64,000 nt of DNA from Polynucleobacter sp. MWH-Jannik1A5 (GTDB taxonomy: Bacteria; Pseudomonadota; Gammaproteobacteria; Burkholderiales; Burkholderiaceae): NCBI RefSeq assembly GCF_018881795.1, contig NZ_JACVPQ010000001.1, positions 384,577 through 448,576 of the forward strand, given 5' to 3'. A program made the translations under genes and the position numbers. Positions 47,963 through 55,821 of this stretch are shown here, in pieces. The notes under the pieces were generated by a model. The model was not told the DNA's origin. It searched no databases and saw only the letters and a program-made list of their open reading frames with translations. Each line of letters opens with the position of its first letter. The stretch's first letter is position 1.

Positions 47963-48913
47963 ATGAAACTACTTAAAGTCATTGCTTTATCGCTCAGTTT
48001 TCTTTGCGCGAGCGTGAACGCTCAAAATATTTCTATTGCAACCGGTGGTACAGGCGGAGTTTACTACCCTATGGGTGGTGGACTTGCCTCAGTACTCTCT
48101 AGCAAAGTTCCTGGAATGTCTGCTACAGCCGAGGTTACAGGTGGCTCAGTAGATAACTTGAAATTGATTGGCACAGGCAAGCCTTATGTTGGCTTCTCTA
48201 TGGCTGATGCTGCCAAGGATGCAACTAGCGGTGTTGATAAATTCAAAGATAAGCCAATTGAAGTACGCACATTGCTGATTCTTTATCCAAACTTGATGCA
48301 CGTTGCAACAGTAGAGTCCACTGGTATTAAAACCATGGCTGACCTCAAAGGCAAACGCGTCAGCACTGGATCTCCTGGTAGCGCCACAGAAGTCATGGCA
48401 TTCCGTCTTCTTGAGGCAGCCGGTCTAGATCCAACCAAGGACATCAAGCGCGAGCGCTTGAGCGTTGCTGAATCTGTAAATGCAGTAAAAGATCGCAAGA
48501 TTGATGCATTCTTCTGGGTTGGTGGCTTACCTACTGCTGCGGTAACTGATTTAGCGAATAGCCCTGGCATGAAGATTGTCATGGTGGATACATCAGCTGA
48601 AGTGCCAGCAATGAATAAGAAATACGGTAACTTGTATTTCCCATCCCTCATTACTAAACAGACCTATAGCGGTATGGCCAAAGACAATAATGTTGCTGCA
48701 GTTGCAAACTTATTGGTTGTGAATGCATCCATGTCAGATGATGAGGCTTACAAAATCGTGAAGGCCGTCTTTGACAATCAACTCGAGTTAGTTCGCTCAC
48801 ATGCTGAATACCGCAATGTCAAACTGGATGCTCAAAAAGCAAATGCAACACCAGTTCCATACCATCCAGGCGCCTTAAAGTACTTTAAGGAAAAAGGAAT
48901 CAAAGTAAATTGA
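47963..48913 (+). CDS. TAXI-family TRAP transporter solute-binding protein
   Basis: 316 residues with a signal peptide (MKLLKVIALSLSFLCASVNA, then Q). ISIATGGTGGVYYPMGGGLA near 23 is the TAXI start, MSATAEVTGGSVDNLKLIG near 51, and KRVSTGSPGSATEVMAFRLL near 130 lines the binding site. It brings carboxylates such as glutamate- or 2-oxoglutarate-like acids to the membrane permease. AGGAG ribosome site at eight bases. A terminator hairpin separates it from the permease gene. Confidence 0.94.
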   Translation: MKLLKVIALSLSFLCASVNAQNISIATGGTGGVYYPMGGGLASVLSSKVPGMSATAEVTGGSVDNLKLIGTGKPYVGFSMADAAKDATSGVDKFKDKPIEVRTLLILYPNLMHVATVESTGIKTMADLKGKRVSTGSPGSATEVMAFRLLEAAGLDPTKDIKRERLSVAESVNAVKDRKIDAFFWVGGLPTAAVTDLANSPGMKIVMVDTSAEVPAMNKKYGNLYFPSLITKQTYSGMAKDNNVAAVANLLVVNASMSDDEAYKIVKAVFDNQLELVRSHAEYRNVKLDAQKANATPVPYHPGALKYFKEKGIKVN

Positions 48914-48929
48914 GTAAGCATTTGTAGTC

Positions 48930-48956
48930 AGGGGTGAGTCAAACTCACCCCTTTTT
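48930..48956 (+). terminator. Terminator-like hairpin between TRAP receptor and permease genes
   Basis: AGGGGTGAGT (48930-48939) pairs perfectly with ACTCACCCCT (48943-48952) with a three-base loop CAA and is followed by TTTT. It should end part of the transcripts, giving more receptor than permease. It lies 17 bases after the receptor stop and 41 bases before the permease ATG. Confidence 0.85.
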
Positions 48957-48997
48957 GCTTTAAAGTAGCGCATAAATATAAATAAATAGGTTGAGAC

Positions 48998-51010
48998 ATG
49001 AATCAAAACGTTATCGATAACGAGACCCAGGAAAAATTAGACGCCTTTATCAAACAAGAAGAAGGCGACTCTAACGATTACAAAGGTCTACTAGCCAAGT
49101 TCATTACTCTAGTTGCAGTGGGCATGTCTTTATTTCATCTTTATGCTGCTTACTCTATCGTTCCAACTCAACAGCTCCGCGTTATTCACGTTGCGCTCGT
49201 ACTGTTTCTGGTTTTCTTAAGTTTTCCGATAGCGGCACGTTTCAAAAATCGTCTCATGATCTGGGATGTGATATTCGCTTTAGGCTCTGTAGCAATTGCT
49301 TATTACATCCTTGGTGGCGGCGATGATTTCATGGACAGAAATACCGCGCCCAACTCTACTGATGTGATGATTGGTATTGGTTTGATTTTGTTGATTCTTG
49401 AAAGTGTCCGCAGAACGAATGGCATGGTATTGGTGACCGTTACCGTTCTATTTTTGCTATACGCCTTATTTGGTAACTACTTACCGGCGCCCTGGACCCA
49501 TAAAGGTTATGGTCTAGATCGCTTAGTGGGTTATATGTACATGACCCTTGAGGGTATTTATGGCACTGCTGTAGATGTCTCCGCAACCCTCATTATTCTC
49601 TTCACTATTTTTGGCGCCTTCTTGCAATTCACAGGCGCAGGTAAATTCTTTATTGATTTCTCATTCGCTGCTATGGGCGGAAAATCCTCTGGCGTAGGCA
49701 GAACTATTGTGATGTCCTCATTCCTGCTTGGCGGACCATCAGGTTCAGGCGTTGCTACTACAGTGACTGTTGGCTCAGTCGCCGCCCCAATGCTAGATAA
49801 AGTAGGTTACGAAAAGAATGCAGCTGGCGGTCTTTTAGCGGCAGGTGGTCTAGGCGCCATTATTTCTCCGCCGGTATTAGGTGCAGCAGCTTTCTTGATT
49901 GCGGACTTTTTAAAGATTTCCTATTTAGATGTGTTGCTGATGGCAACCATTCCTACGATTCTTTTTTATCTTGGCTTGTTTGTCATGGTAGAAATTGATG
50001 TTCGTAAATACGGCATGAAGAGCATTCAGTTCTCATCAGCTGAAACAGCGTGGCAACTCACTAAAAAATATTGGTTCCACTTTTTCTCATTGATCTCCAT
50101 CGTTGTCTTTATGTTGATGGGCTTCTCTCCTGTCATGTCGGTATTTTGGGCAACCGTTGTATCCGCCCTCTCCAGCATGTTGCGCGAAGACACTGCCATC
50201 ATTCCTTGGGCATGGTTTAAAGGTAAAGAGCCCATCGTCAAAGGGCTTTACAACTCGAATCTGACAAAGGCGCTTGCCTCAGGATCAACCGGCGTGTTGG
50301 CAATTGCCGCCACCTGCGCAGGCGCTGGCCTGATCGTAGGAACCGTTACCTTGACCGGTCTTGGTCTTAAATTTAGCTCGATTGTGATTCAGTACGCAGG
50401 CGGATCACTTTTGTTAACAACCATCTTTACTGCTTTAGTAGTTTGGGTAGTTGGCCTAGCCGTTCCAGTGACAGCTTCATACATTATTTGCGCGGTGATC
50501 GCAGCACCCGCACTCATTAATTTAGGCGTGCCTGCTTTTGCCGCTCATATGTTTATTTTCTATTACGCAGTACTTTCTGAAGTATCGCCACCGACTGCAC
50601 TCTCCCCTTTTGCGGCGGCTGCAATTTGTAAAGGCAATCCCTATAAGACCACCTTACAAACCTGGAAGTATGTTGCGCCAGCAATCCTGGTTCCATTCAT
50701 GTTTGTATTAGATAAATCTGGTGTGAGCTTGTTGCTGATGGGATCCACTACCGCACTTGAACAGGCAGACTGGTCACAAATTGCCTGGGTCTCATTTACA
50801 GCCGTAGTTGGAATCATTTGCTTGGCCGGAGGGTTACAGGGCTGGTTCATCGAGAAAACCAAAATCTTTGAACGCGTCATTATGGTGATCTCTGGGGTTG
50901 CCCTTGCCTACCCATCTACCGAAGCAGACTTAATCGGCTTCGTTGGATTTGGCTTGGTTCTAGTCACTCAAACTATTACGCATTTCAAACTCAATCCAAG
51001 ATCCTCTTAG
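48998..51010 (+). CDS. TRAP transporter fused permease (DctQ-DctM type, TAXI class)
   Basis: 670 residues, about 16-17 predicted helices, the large fused form that accompanies TAXI receptors. The N-terminal ~4 helices (to residue ~150) correspond to DctQ, the rest to DctM: GGPSGSGVATTVTVGSVAAP near 248, LAAGGLGAIISPPVLGAAAF near 280, and SEVSPPTALSPFAAAAICKG near 528 are the sodium/substrate-site loops. Na+-coupled uptake of an organic acid is expected. Confidence 0.95.
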   Translation: MNQNVIDNETQEKLDAFIKQEEGDSNDYKGLLAKFITLVAVGMSLFHLYAAYSIVPTQQLRVIHVALVLFLVFLSFPIAARFKNRLMIWDVIFALGSVAIAYYILGGGDDFMDRNTAPNSTDVMIGIGLILLILESVRRTNGMVLVTVTVLFLLYALFGNYLPAPWTHKGYGLDRLVGYMYMTLEGIYGTAVDVSATLIILFTIFGAFLQFTGAGKFFIDFSFAAMGGKSSGVGRTIVMSSFLLGGPSGSGVATTVTVGSVAAPMLDKVGYEKNAAGGLLAAGGLGAIISPPVLGAAAFLIADFLKISYLDVLLMATIPTILFYLGLFVMVEIDVRKYGMKSIQFSSAETAWQLTKKYWFHFFSLISIVVFMLMGFSPVMSVFWATVVSALSSMLREDTAIIPWAWFKGKEPIVKGLYNSNLTKALASGSTGVLAIAATCAGAGLIVGTVTLTGLGLKFSSIVIQYAGGSLLLTTIFTALVVWVVGLAVPVTASYIICAVIAAPALINLGVPAFAAHMFIFYYAVLSEVSPPTALSPFAAAAICKGNPYKTTLQTWKYVAPAILVPFMFVLDKSGVSLLLMGSTTALEQADWSQIAWVSFTAVVGIICLAGGLQGWFIEKTKIFERVIMVISGVALAYPSTEADLIGFVGFGLVLVTQTITHFKLNPRSS

Positions 51011-51050
51011 GCAGTATTTTTATCCTAATGGAAAAAGGTAGTTCCCATAA

Positions 51051-51082
51051 ACAATACAGCCCGCAACTGCGGGCTGTATTGT
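51051..51082. terminator. Bidirectional hairpin, TRAP permease / MR-like gene
   Basis: ACAATACAGCCCGC (51051-51064) pairs with GCGGGCTGTATTGT (51069-51082) around AACT, a perfect 14-bp stem between convergent genes. The flanking T tracts are short (TTTC on the plus strand, TTTA on the minus), so it is somewhat weak as a classic terminator. Confidence 0.75.
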
Positions 51083-51100
51083 TTCTATGCAAAAGTGAAC

Positions 51101-52234
51101 TTAAGAGATCTTGCTCCATACAGTCTTACCTGCGTACTTCTTCACAGCCGCCTCATCAAATTCAAAGCCTAAGCCAGGGGTTTTATGCAATATCAAATCG
51201 CCATTCTTAAAAGCGAGTTGCTTATTAATCAATCTGCGGAAGTTGAGCACTTGGTCATCCAAGAAAAATTCAACAAAGCGCGCATTAGGAGTAGCGGCTA
51301 CTAATGGTGCATGCAGGTCATGCATCCAGTGTGGACAAACTATCACCCCTTTTAAATCAGCGTATGCAGAAATGCGCCTCCACTCGGTAATGCCACCGCA
51401 GACAGCAGCATCAGATTGCAAAATAGCAGCGCCACCAGCATCAATTAACTCTCTAAAGCGCCAACGTCCCGCTTCCATTTCGCCAGTGGCAACATTAATC
51501 TTGGTTTGACGTGCTAATGCGGCATGCAAATCAATCGCATCCGGTGAGAAAGGCTCCTCAATCCAATATGGGTTGTAAGCCTCAAAGCGACGAACATACT
51601 CAAGAGCAGTTGGCAGATCGCGCCAGGCATTATTGGCATCCAATGTGAGCAAAACATCCTCACCTACCGCCTTGCGAGCAGCCTTAACTCTGGCCTCCTC
51701 TTCGGATGGAGATAGGCGACCCACCTTCATCTTCACAGCTTTAAAGCCCTGCTTAACGTATGACTCCATCTCTTTGCCAAGCTTGGCAGGAGTCTTACCC
51801 TCAAGGTAGTAGCCGCCGCTAGCATAGGCCGGCACTCGATCGTCTACAACTGATCCGAGGTATTGATGCAAAGGCAAACCTACGGAACGCGCATTGAGAT
51901 CCCATAAAGCGGTATCCAAAATAGAGATCCCACGCATGACTGCACCTGTGCGGCCCTGCAAGATAGATTCGTTATACATATCCATCCATAGGCCTTCACT
52001 GCGGTGGCTATTTTGACCAATGAGTTTAGGGGCCAATAATTGCTCTACAGCAACCTTAGCGATATCCCCACCGGCACTACCAACATAGCAAAAGCCGATA
52101 CCTTCGTTGCCATCTTTACCGCGCACTTTGACTAGGCAATAGTGACGCTCAGAAACGGTGCGAGTAGAAAATGAAGTGACTTTATCCAAGGGAACTGCCA
52201 CAGAAGCAACTTGGATGGATTCAATAATCGGCAT
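51101..52234 (-). CDS. Mandelate racemase/muconate-lactonizing-type enolase-superfamily enzyme
   Basis: 377 residues. Residues ~1-130 form the capping domain and the rest the barrel. The catalytic pattern is of the mandelate-racemase subgroup: Lys-x-Lys in KAVKMKVGRL near 170, metal ligands Asp in LTLDANNAWRD near 200, Glu in YWIEEPFSP near 225, Glu in VATGEMEAGRW near 253, then the Asp-His dyad in LQSDAAVCGG near 275 and VCPHWMHDLHAP near 303. Such enzymes dehydrate sugar acids or racemise 2-hydroxy acids. The exact substrate is unknown. Confidence 0.92.
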   Translation of the reverse strand: MPIIESIQVASVAVPLDKVTSFSTRTVSERHYCLVKVRGKDGNEGIGFCYVGSAGGDIAKVAVEQLLAPKLIGQNSHRSEGLWMDMYNESILQGRTGAVMRGISILDTALWDLNARSVGLPLHQYLGSVVDDRVPAYASGGYYLEGKTPAKLGKEMESYVKQGFKAVKMKVGRLSPSEEEARVKAARKAVGEDVLLTLDANNAWRDLPTALEYVRRFEAYNPYWIEEPFSPDAIDLHAALARQTKINVATGEMEAGRWRFRELIDAGGAAILQSDAAVCGGITEWRRISAYADLKGVIVCPHWMHDLHAPLVAATPNARFVEFFLDDQVLNFRRLINKQLAFKNGDLILHKTPGLGFEFDEAAVKKYAGKTVWSKIS

Positions 52235-52339
52235 CTAAACTCCTTAATCAAAAAATGATTGTATCCAGAATTTAAATTGCCGGCAGGAGCGCAAATAAGG
52301 AATAATCAACCCATTCCTTTCAGCGCACGTAGGTTAAAA

Positions 52340-53266
52340 ATGAGCAAAGTAGTTGTCATCGGAACTGGGACCATGGGAGTTGGTATTGCTGCTGGGTTCT
52401 TGGCTAGCGGAACCAACATTGTTATGCTTGGTCGCAGCGCAGAAAAGGCTGCAGCCTGCCTCGAATCCATTCAGTTATGTGCAAATTCAATTAATTCTGA
52501 ATGGCCTAAGCAAAGCCCATCACTACAAAGCGACACTATTACAGCCTGGCAAGACTGGAATGATGTCGATTTTGTAATTGAAACAGTATCCGAACAGTTG
52601 CAACTAAAGCAAGACATCTTTACTTCACTAGATCAGAGAGTGCCACCTCATATTCCGATTGGCAGCAATAGCTCGGGCTTCCCAATTAGCGATATTGCTA
52701 AAGATCTTCCAACAGCGCATCGCATGTTTAATGCTCACTACTTCATGCCAGCGCATATCGTACCGCTAGTAGAAATTGTTGCTGGGCAACATTCTGATTT
52801 AGCCTTAGCAGAAAAACTCTGCCAGTTTTATCGTGATCATGGAAAAAAACCTGTACTCGTTAAAAAAGATATTCCAGGATTTTTAGCAAACCGCATTCAA
52901 CATGCATTAATGCGTGAAGCACTCTCCCTTGTTGAGGAGGGCATAGCCACGCCTGACGATATTGATACCGCAGTTCGCTATAGCTTTGGGTTTCGCTATG
53001 CCGCAGTTGGACCTATGACTCAAAAGGAAATTTCCGGCTGGGAAGGTATGACCTTAGCCGCAGAATTGATATACCCCTCTTTATCCAACATCACCCAGCC
53101 CCCAAGTTGTGTAACCAATTTAGTGAAAAGTGGCAAAACTGGCATTGCCAAAGGCGCAGGTTTTAAGGTCTGGCCAGCTGATCAAGCAGCCCTGATGAAA
53201 CAGAACTACGAGCAAAGACTAAAGGCAGCTTTTGAAGTTCTCAAGATTGCGCCTGACCAGGAATAG
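52340..53266 (+). CDS. 3-hydroxyacyl-CoA-dehydrogenase-superfamily protein (paralogue B)
   Basis: 308 residues from the ATG at 52340: VVVIGTGTMGVGIAAGFLAS near 4, ETVSEQLQLKQDIFTSLDQR near 83, SNSSGFPISDIAK, then HYFMPAHIVPLVEIVAGQH near 135 and KDIPGFLANRIQHALMREAL near 178. It is clearly related to the gene at 45033 (same 'FMPAH' and 'PGFLANR.QHAL.REA' signatures). The longer frame to 52259 adds 27 codons without similarity. Divergent from the enolase-superfamily gene by 105 bases. Confidence 0.88.
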   Translation: MSKVVVIGTGTMGVGIAAGFLASGTNIVMLGRSAEKAAACLESIQLCANSINSEWPKQSPSLQSDTITAWQDWNDVDFVIETVSEQLQLKQDIFTSLDQRVPPHIPIGSNSSGFPISDIAKDLPTAHRMFNAHYFMPAHIVPLVEIVAGQHSDLALAEKLCQFYRDHGKKPVLVKKDIPGFLANRIQHALMREALSLVEEGIATPDDIDTAVRYSFGFRYAAVGPMTQKEISGWEGMTLAAELIYPSLSNITQPPSCVTNLVKSGKTGIAKGAGFKVWPADQAALMKQNYEQRLKAAFEVLKIAPDQE

Positions 53267-53330
53267 ATATATTTGCTGCAGCACAACATATTTATTCGTC
53301 CAGGCTTTCACATTATTAGATAATTGAGGG

Positions 53331-54785
53331 GTGAATACAAAAGCATCTTTTAGATCCCTGTTCAGTAGGGCTGTAATTACTTTGTCTGGCTGCGCCTTTC
53401 TGAGCACAACCCCAGGCTTGGTTTATGCGCAAAGTAATCAAGCCCAAAATGCCAACCAAGCACGCAACAAGATCACCGTACAAACCACCAAACAAGTTGG
53501 CTTGAAAGATAAGTCTGCGGGTGCTAACACCAAAACGAGCAGCATGAGCCTAAACCCGGCGCTCTTTCAGAGAAAAGCGCCAGATGAACTCATGCTCGAT
53601 AACGACTCGAACCTAGACTATCGAGTCAATCAAGGCTGTCTGCGACGCAGCTTTAGTGAAGATAGCCTACCCGCAAGTATTGGCATCGATAACCCCCAGT
53701 TTGCTGAGTTCTTTAAAAATCAGACGAAAACTTTTTTTGATCATATGCGTGGAGATTGCATTCCTTATGCAGTTGCCTTCGGAAGTCGTAATCGATTTGA
53801 TTCACTGAGCATCATGAATGGCCCAATCCAAGATAGTAAAACTGAAGTTTGGACATTTACACCTTCAGCAGTTGGTGGATTTTTAATTCAACAAGACTTT
53901 CTGCGAGATGAATCTAAGCGTCTCACTGAAATTCGAATTCCTTTGAGAGATGTTTTATATGATCCGCGCAAAGTAAATGATCAATTACCAGTAGAGCTTG
54001 TTTGGGAATTGAACTCTCTGATTAAGCAAATTTATCCCGAAGAAAATAATTCTCTTGAAAATACCAATAGCGTCGTACGCTTAATAGTGGACTTTGGTGA
54101 TCGTGAAAAATGGGCGCAAATTTGGGCAGCAGAAATTATTGATCCCACCACTAAAGAGGTATATGCGAATGCTTTTTGGCTAGAGCGCAATGACATTCCG
54201 GGCGGTTTCTTTACTGGATCCGGCGAATCCCTCGAGCGCTCTTTCTGGACTAACCCATTAAGCTATCGCCGTATTTCACGGGGCGTTGGCATGGTCAAAG
54301 CCTCTTCTGGCAAGCGTGGCAAGGCGCCTGCAGCGACAGCTAAAACCGCGCCCGCAACCCCACCCCCTCAGACCAAACAGCGTTATCGCGCTCATATGGG
54401 CATCGATTACTCTGCGCCAACTGGCACGCCCGTGTTTAGTGTTGCCAACGGTAGGGTGGCTCATATCAGCTACAGCGGTGCATTTGGAAACCTCATTATT
54501 TTGGAGCATCCAGGCAATTACCATACCTACTATGCACACTTAAGCGGCTACAACGTAGAGCTTGGATTGGGCAATGAAGTGCGACGCGGATTAGAAATTG
54601 GTTATGTAGGATCAACCGGTAGATCCACTGGGCCACATCTTCATTATGAATTGAGAAAAAATGGTATCTATATAGATCCTTATGCGCCCAAGACTCAACT
54701 CGATTTGTGGTCTATGCGTGATAACGAAAGTGGTCAGCTGACTAAAGAAATACTGTTACTTGGCAGCCCAATCAAAAATAACTAA
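53331..54785 (+). CDS. M23 (LytM-type) peptidoglycan endopeptidase-family protein
   Basis: 484 residues from a GTG at 53331. A signal peptide ends near GLVYAQ, a ~310-residue N-terminal part of unknown fold follows, then a Pro/Ala linker near 345 and the LytM domain: HMGIDYSAPTGTPVFSVANG near 355 (zinc His and Asp), AHISYSGAFGNLI, and TGPHLHYELRKNG near 440 (HxH). All zinc ligands are present, so it may be active. The ribosome site GAGGG lies unusually close to the GTG, so the start is uncertain. Confidence 0.88.
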   Translation: MNTKASFRSLFSRAVITLSGCAFLSTTPGLVYAQSNQAQNANQARNKITVQTTKQVGLKDKSAGANTKTSSMSLNPALFQRKAPDELMLDNDSNLDYRVNQGCLRRSFSEDSLPASIGIDNPQFAEFFKNQTKTFFDHMRGDCIPYAVAFGSRNRFDSLSIMNGPIQDSKTEVWTFTPSAVGGFLIQQDFLRDESKRLTEIRIPLRDVLYDPRKVNDQLPVELVWELNSLIKQIYPEENNSLENTNSVVRLIVDFGDREKWAQIWAAEIIDPTTKEVYANAFWLERNDIPGGFFTGSGESLERSFWTNPLSYRRISRGVGMVKASSGKRGKAPAATAKTAPATPPPQTKQRYRAHMGIDYSAPTGTPVFSVANGRVAHISYSGAFGNLIILEHPGNYHTYYAHLSGYNVELGLGNEVRRGLEIGYVGSTGRSTGPHLHYELRKNGIYIDPYAPKTQLDLWSMRDNESGQLTKEILLLGSPIKNN

Positions 54786-54832
54786 GGCCCATTGCTAGTC
54801 AGTTATTTGAATTTCTTCTTCACTTAGAAATA

Positions 54833-54858
54833 AAAAAGGGTCCGCTTGGACCCTTTTT
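54833..54858. terminator. Bidirectional terminator, M23 peptidase / universal stress protein
   Basis: AAAAAGGGTCC (54833-54843), a four-base loop GCTT, GGACCCTTTTT (54848-54858): a perfect 11-bp stem with A and T flanks, serving the convergent genes. Confidence 0.92.
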
Positions 54859-54874
54859 GCTGAGCACTAAGAAA

Positions 54875-55315
54875 TTAACCCAAAACTAATACTGGCAGTT
54901 TTGAATGCACGATCACTTCGTGCGTCTCACTACCTAACAAGATGCTTTTAATTCCCGTGCGCTTATGGGAGGCCATGACAATCACATCGGCCTTCGCTTT
55001 TTTGGCGCCATCCAAAATACCTTCGGATAAATTGCTATTAGCGATATGCAGGCTTTTGACTTTCAGGCCAGTACCAAGCGCAGTCGTTGCTTTCTTAAAT
55101 ACGTCTTTCGCATAAGCCTCACAAACCTTGGAGTGCTCCTTTTGCGTGATTCCATAACCCATAGTGCTATCCGAATAGACCATTGGGGGCAAGGGATCAG
55201 AAACATACACTAGCGTTACTGCCGGGCCATCAGCCTTAGCAAGTGCAGCAACCTTCTTCAAGGATTTTTTACTGACATCTGAACCATCTACGGGTACCAA
55301 TAAATGCTTAAACAT
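54875..55315 (-). CDS. Universal stress protein (UspA family)
   Basis: 146 residues from the ATG at 55315, preceded by AAGGGAG. It starts MFKHLLVPVDGSDVSKKSLK with the nucleotide-site Asp, ends MASHKRTGIKSILLGSETHEV and KLPVLVLG, near-complete ATP-binding pattern (G-2x-x-9x-GS). Likely stress-induced. It sits by itself, between a terminator and a divergent DUF2177 gene. Confidence 0.94.
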   Translation of the reverse strand: MFKHLLVPVDGSDVSKKSLKKVAALAKADGPAVTLVYVSDPLPPMVYSDSTMGYGITQKEHSKVCEAYAKDVFKKATTALGTGLKVKSLHIANSNLSEGILDGAKKAKADVIVMASHKRTGIKSILLGSETHEVIVHSKLPVLVLG

Positions 55316-55401
55316 GTTTACTCCCTTCAAATTGAACTACTCGACTACTCTTTCCATCATAATGCTAATTATTGGCCTATAAAAGAATAAAGGTAACTTA
55401 A

Positions 55402-55803
55402 TTGCTCAAGAATTTTGCTATCTACCTCTCGTTTTTAGTCGCTTTAATCGCAATTGATTTGGTATGGCTTTTGGGTATCGCAAAAAACCTCTACCGTGAT
55501 CAGATGGGCGACTTGATGGCGAGCGAACCAAAGCTCATAGCAGGACTTGCCTTCTACTTACTCTATGCTCTTGGGGTCTGTATTTTTGTTATTGTTCCAG
55601 CGCTCTCAAAACAGTCTTGGCTATATGCGCTGCAATATGGTGCCTTGTTCGGTCTATTCTGCTATATGACATACGACCTTACCAATCTTGCAGTGATCAG
55701 AGGTTTCCCAACACAACTTGCTTTGATTGACATCGCATGGGGTAGCTTTGTTACAGCCGTATGTTCAGGAATCGCATACTGGGTTGGTAACCGCATCTCA
55801 TAG
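55402..55803 (+). CDS. DUF2177 membrane protein
   Basis: 133 residues from a TTG at 55402 behind AAAGG. Four membrane helices: FAIYLSFLVALIAIDLVWLL near 5, LIAGLAFYLLYALGVCIFVI near 46, LFGLFCYMTYDLTNLAVIRG near 80, and VTAVCSGIAYWVGN near 117. Matches the DUF2177 pattern (IDLVWLxxxAKxxYRxQxG). Function unknown. SulP gene follows 18 bases later. Confidence 0.85.
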   Translation: MLKNFAIYLSFLVALIAIDLVWLLGIAKNLYRDQMGDLMASEPKLIAGLAFYLLYALGVCIFVIVPALSKQSWLYALQYGALFGLFCYMTYDLTNLAVIRGFPTQLALIDIAWGSFVTAVCSGIAYWVGNRIS

Positions 55804-55821
55804 CGTATTAATATTTAACCT

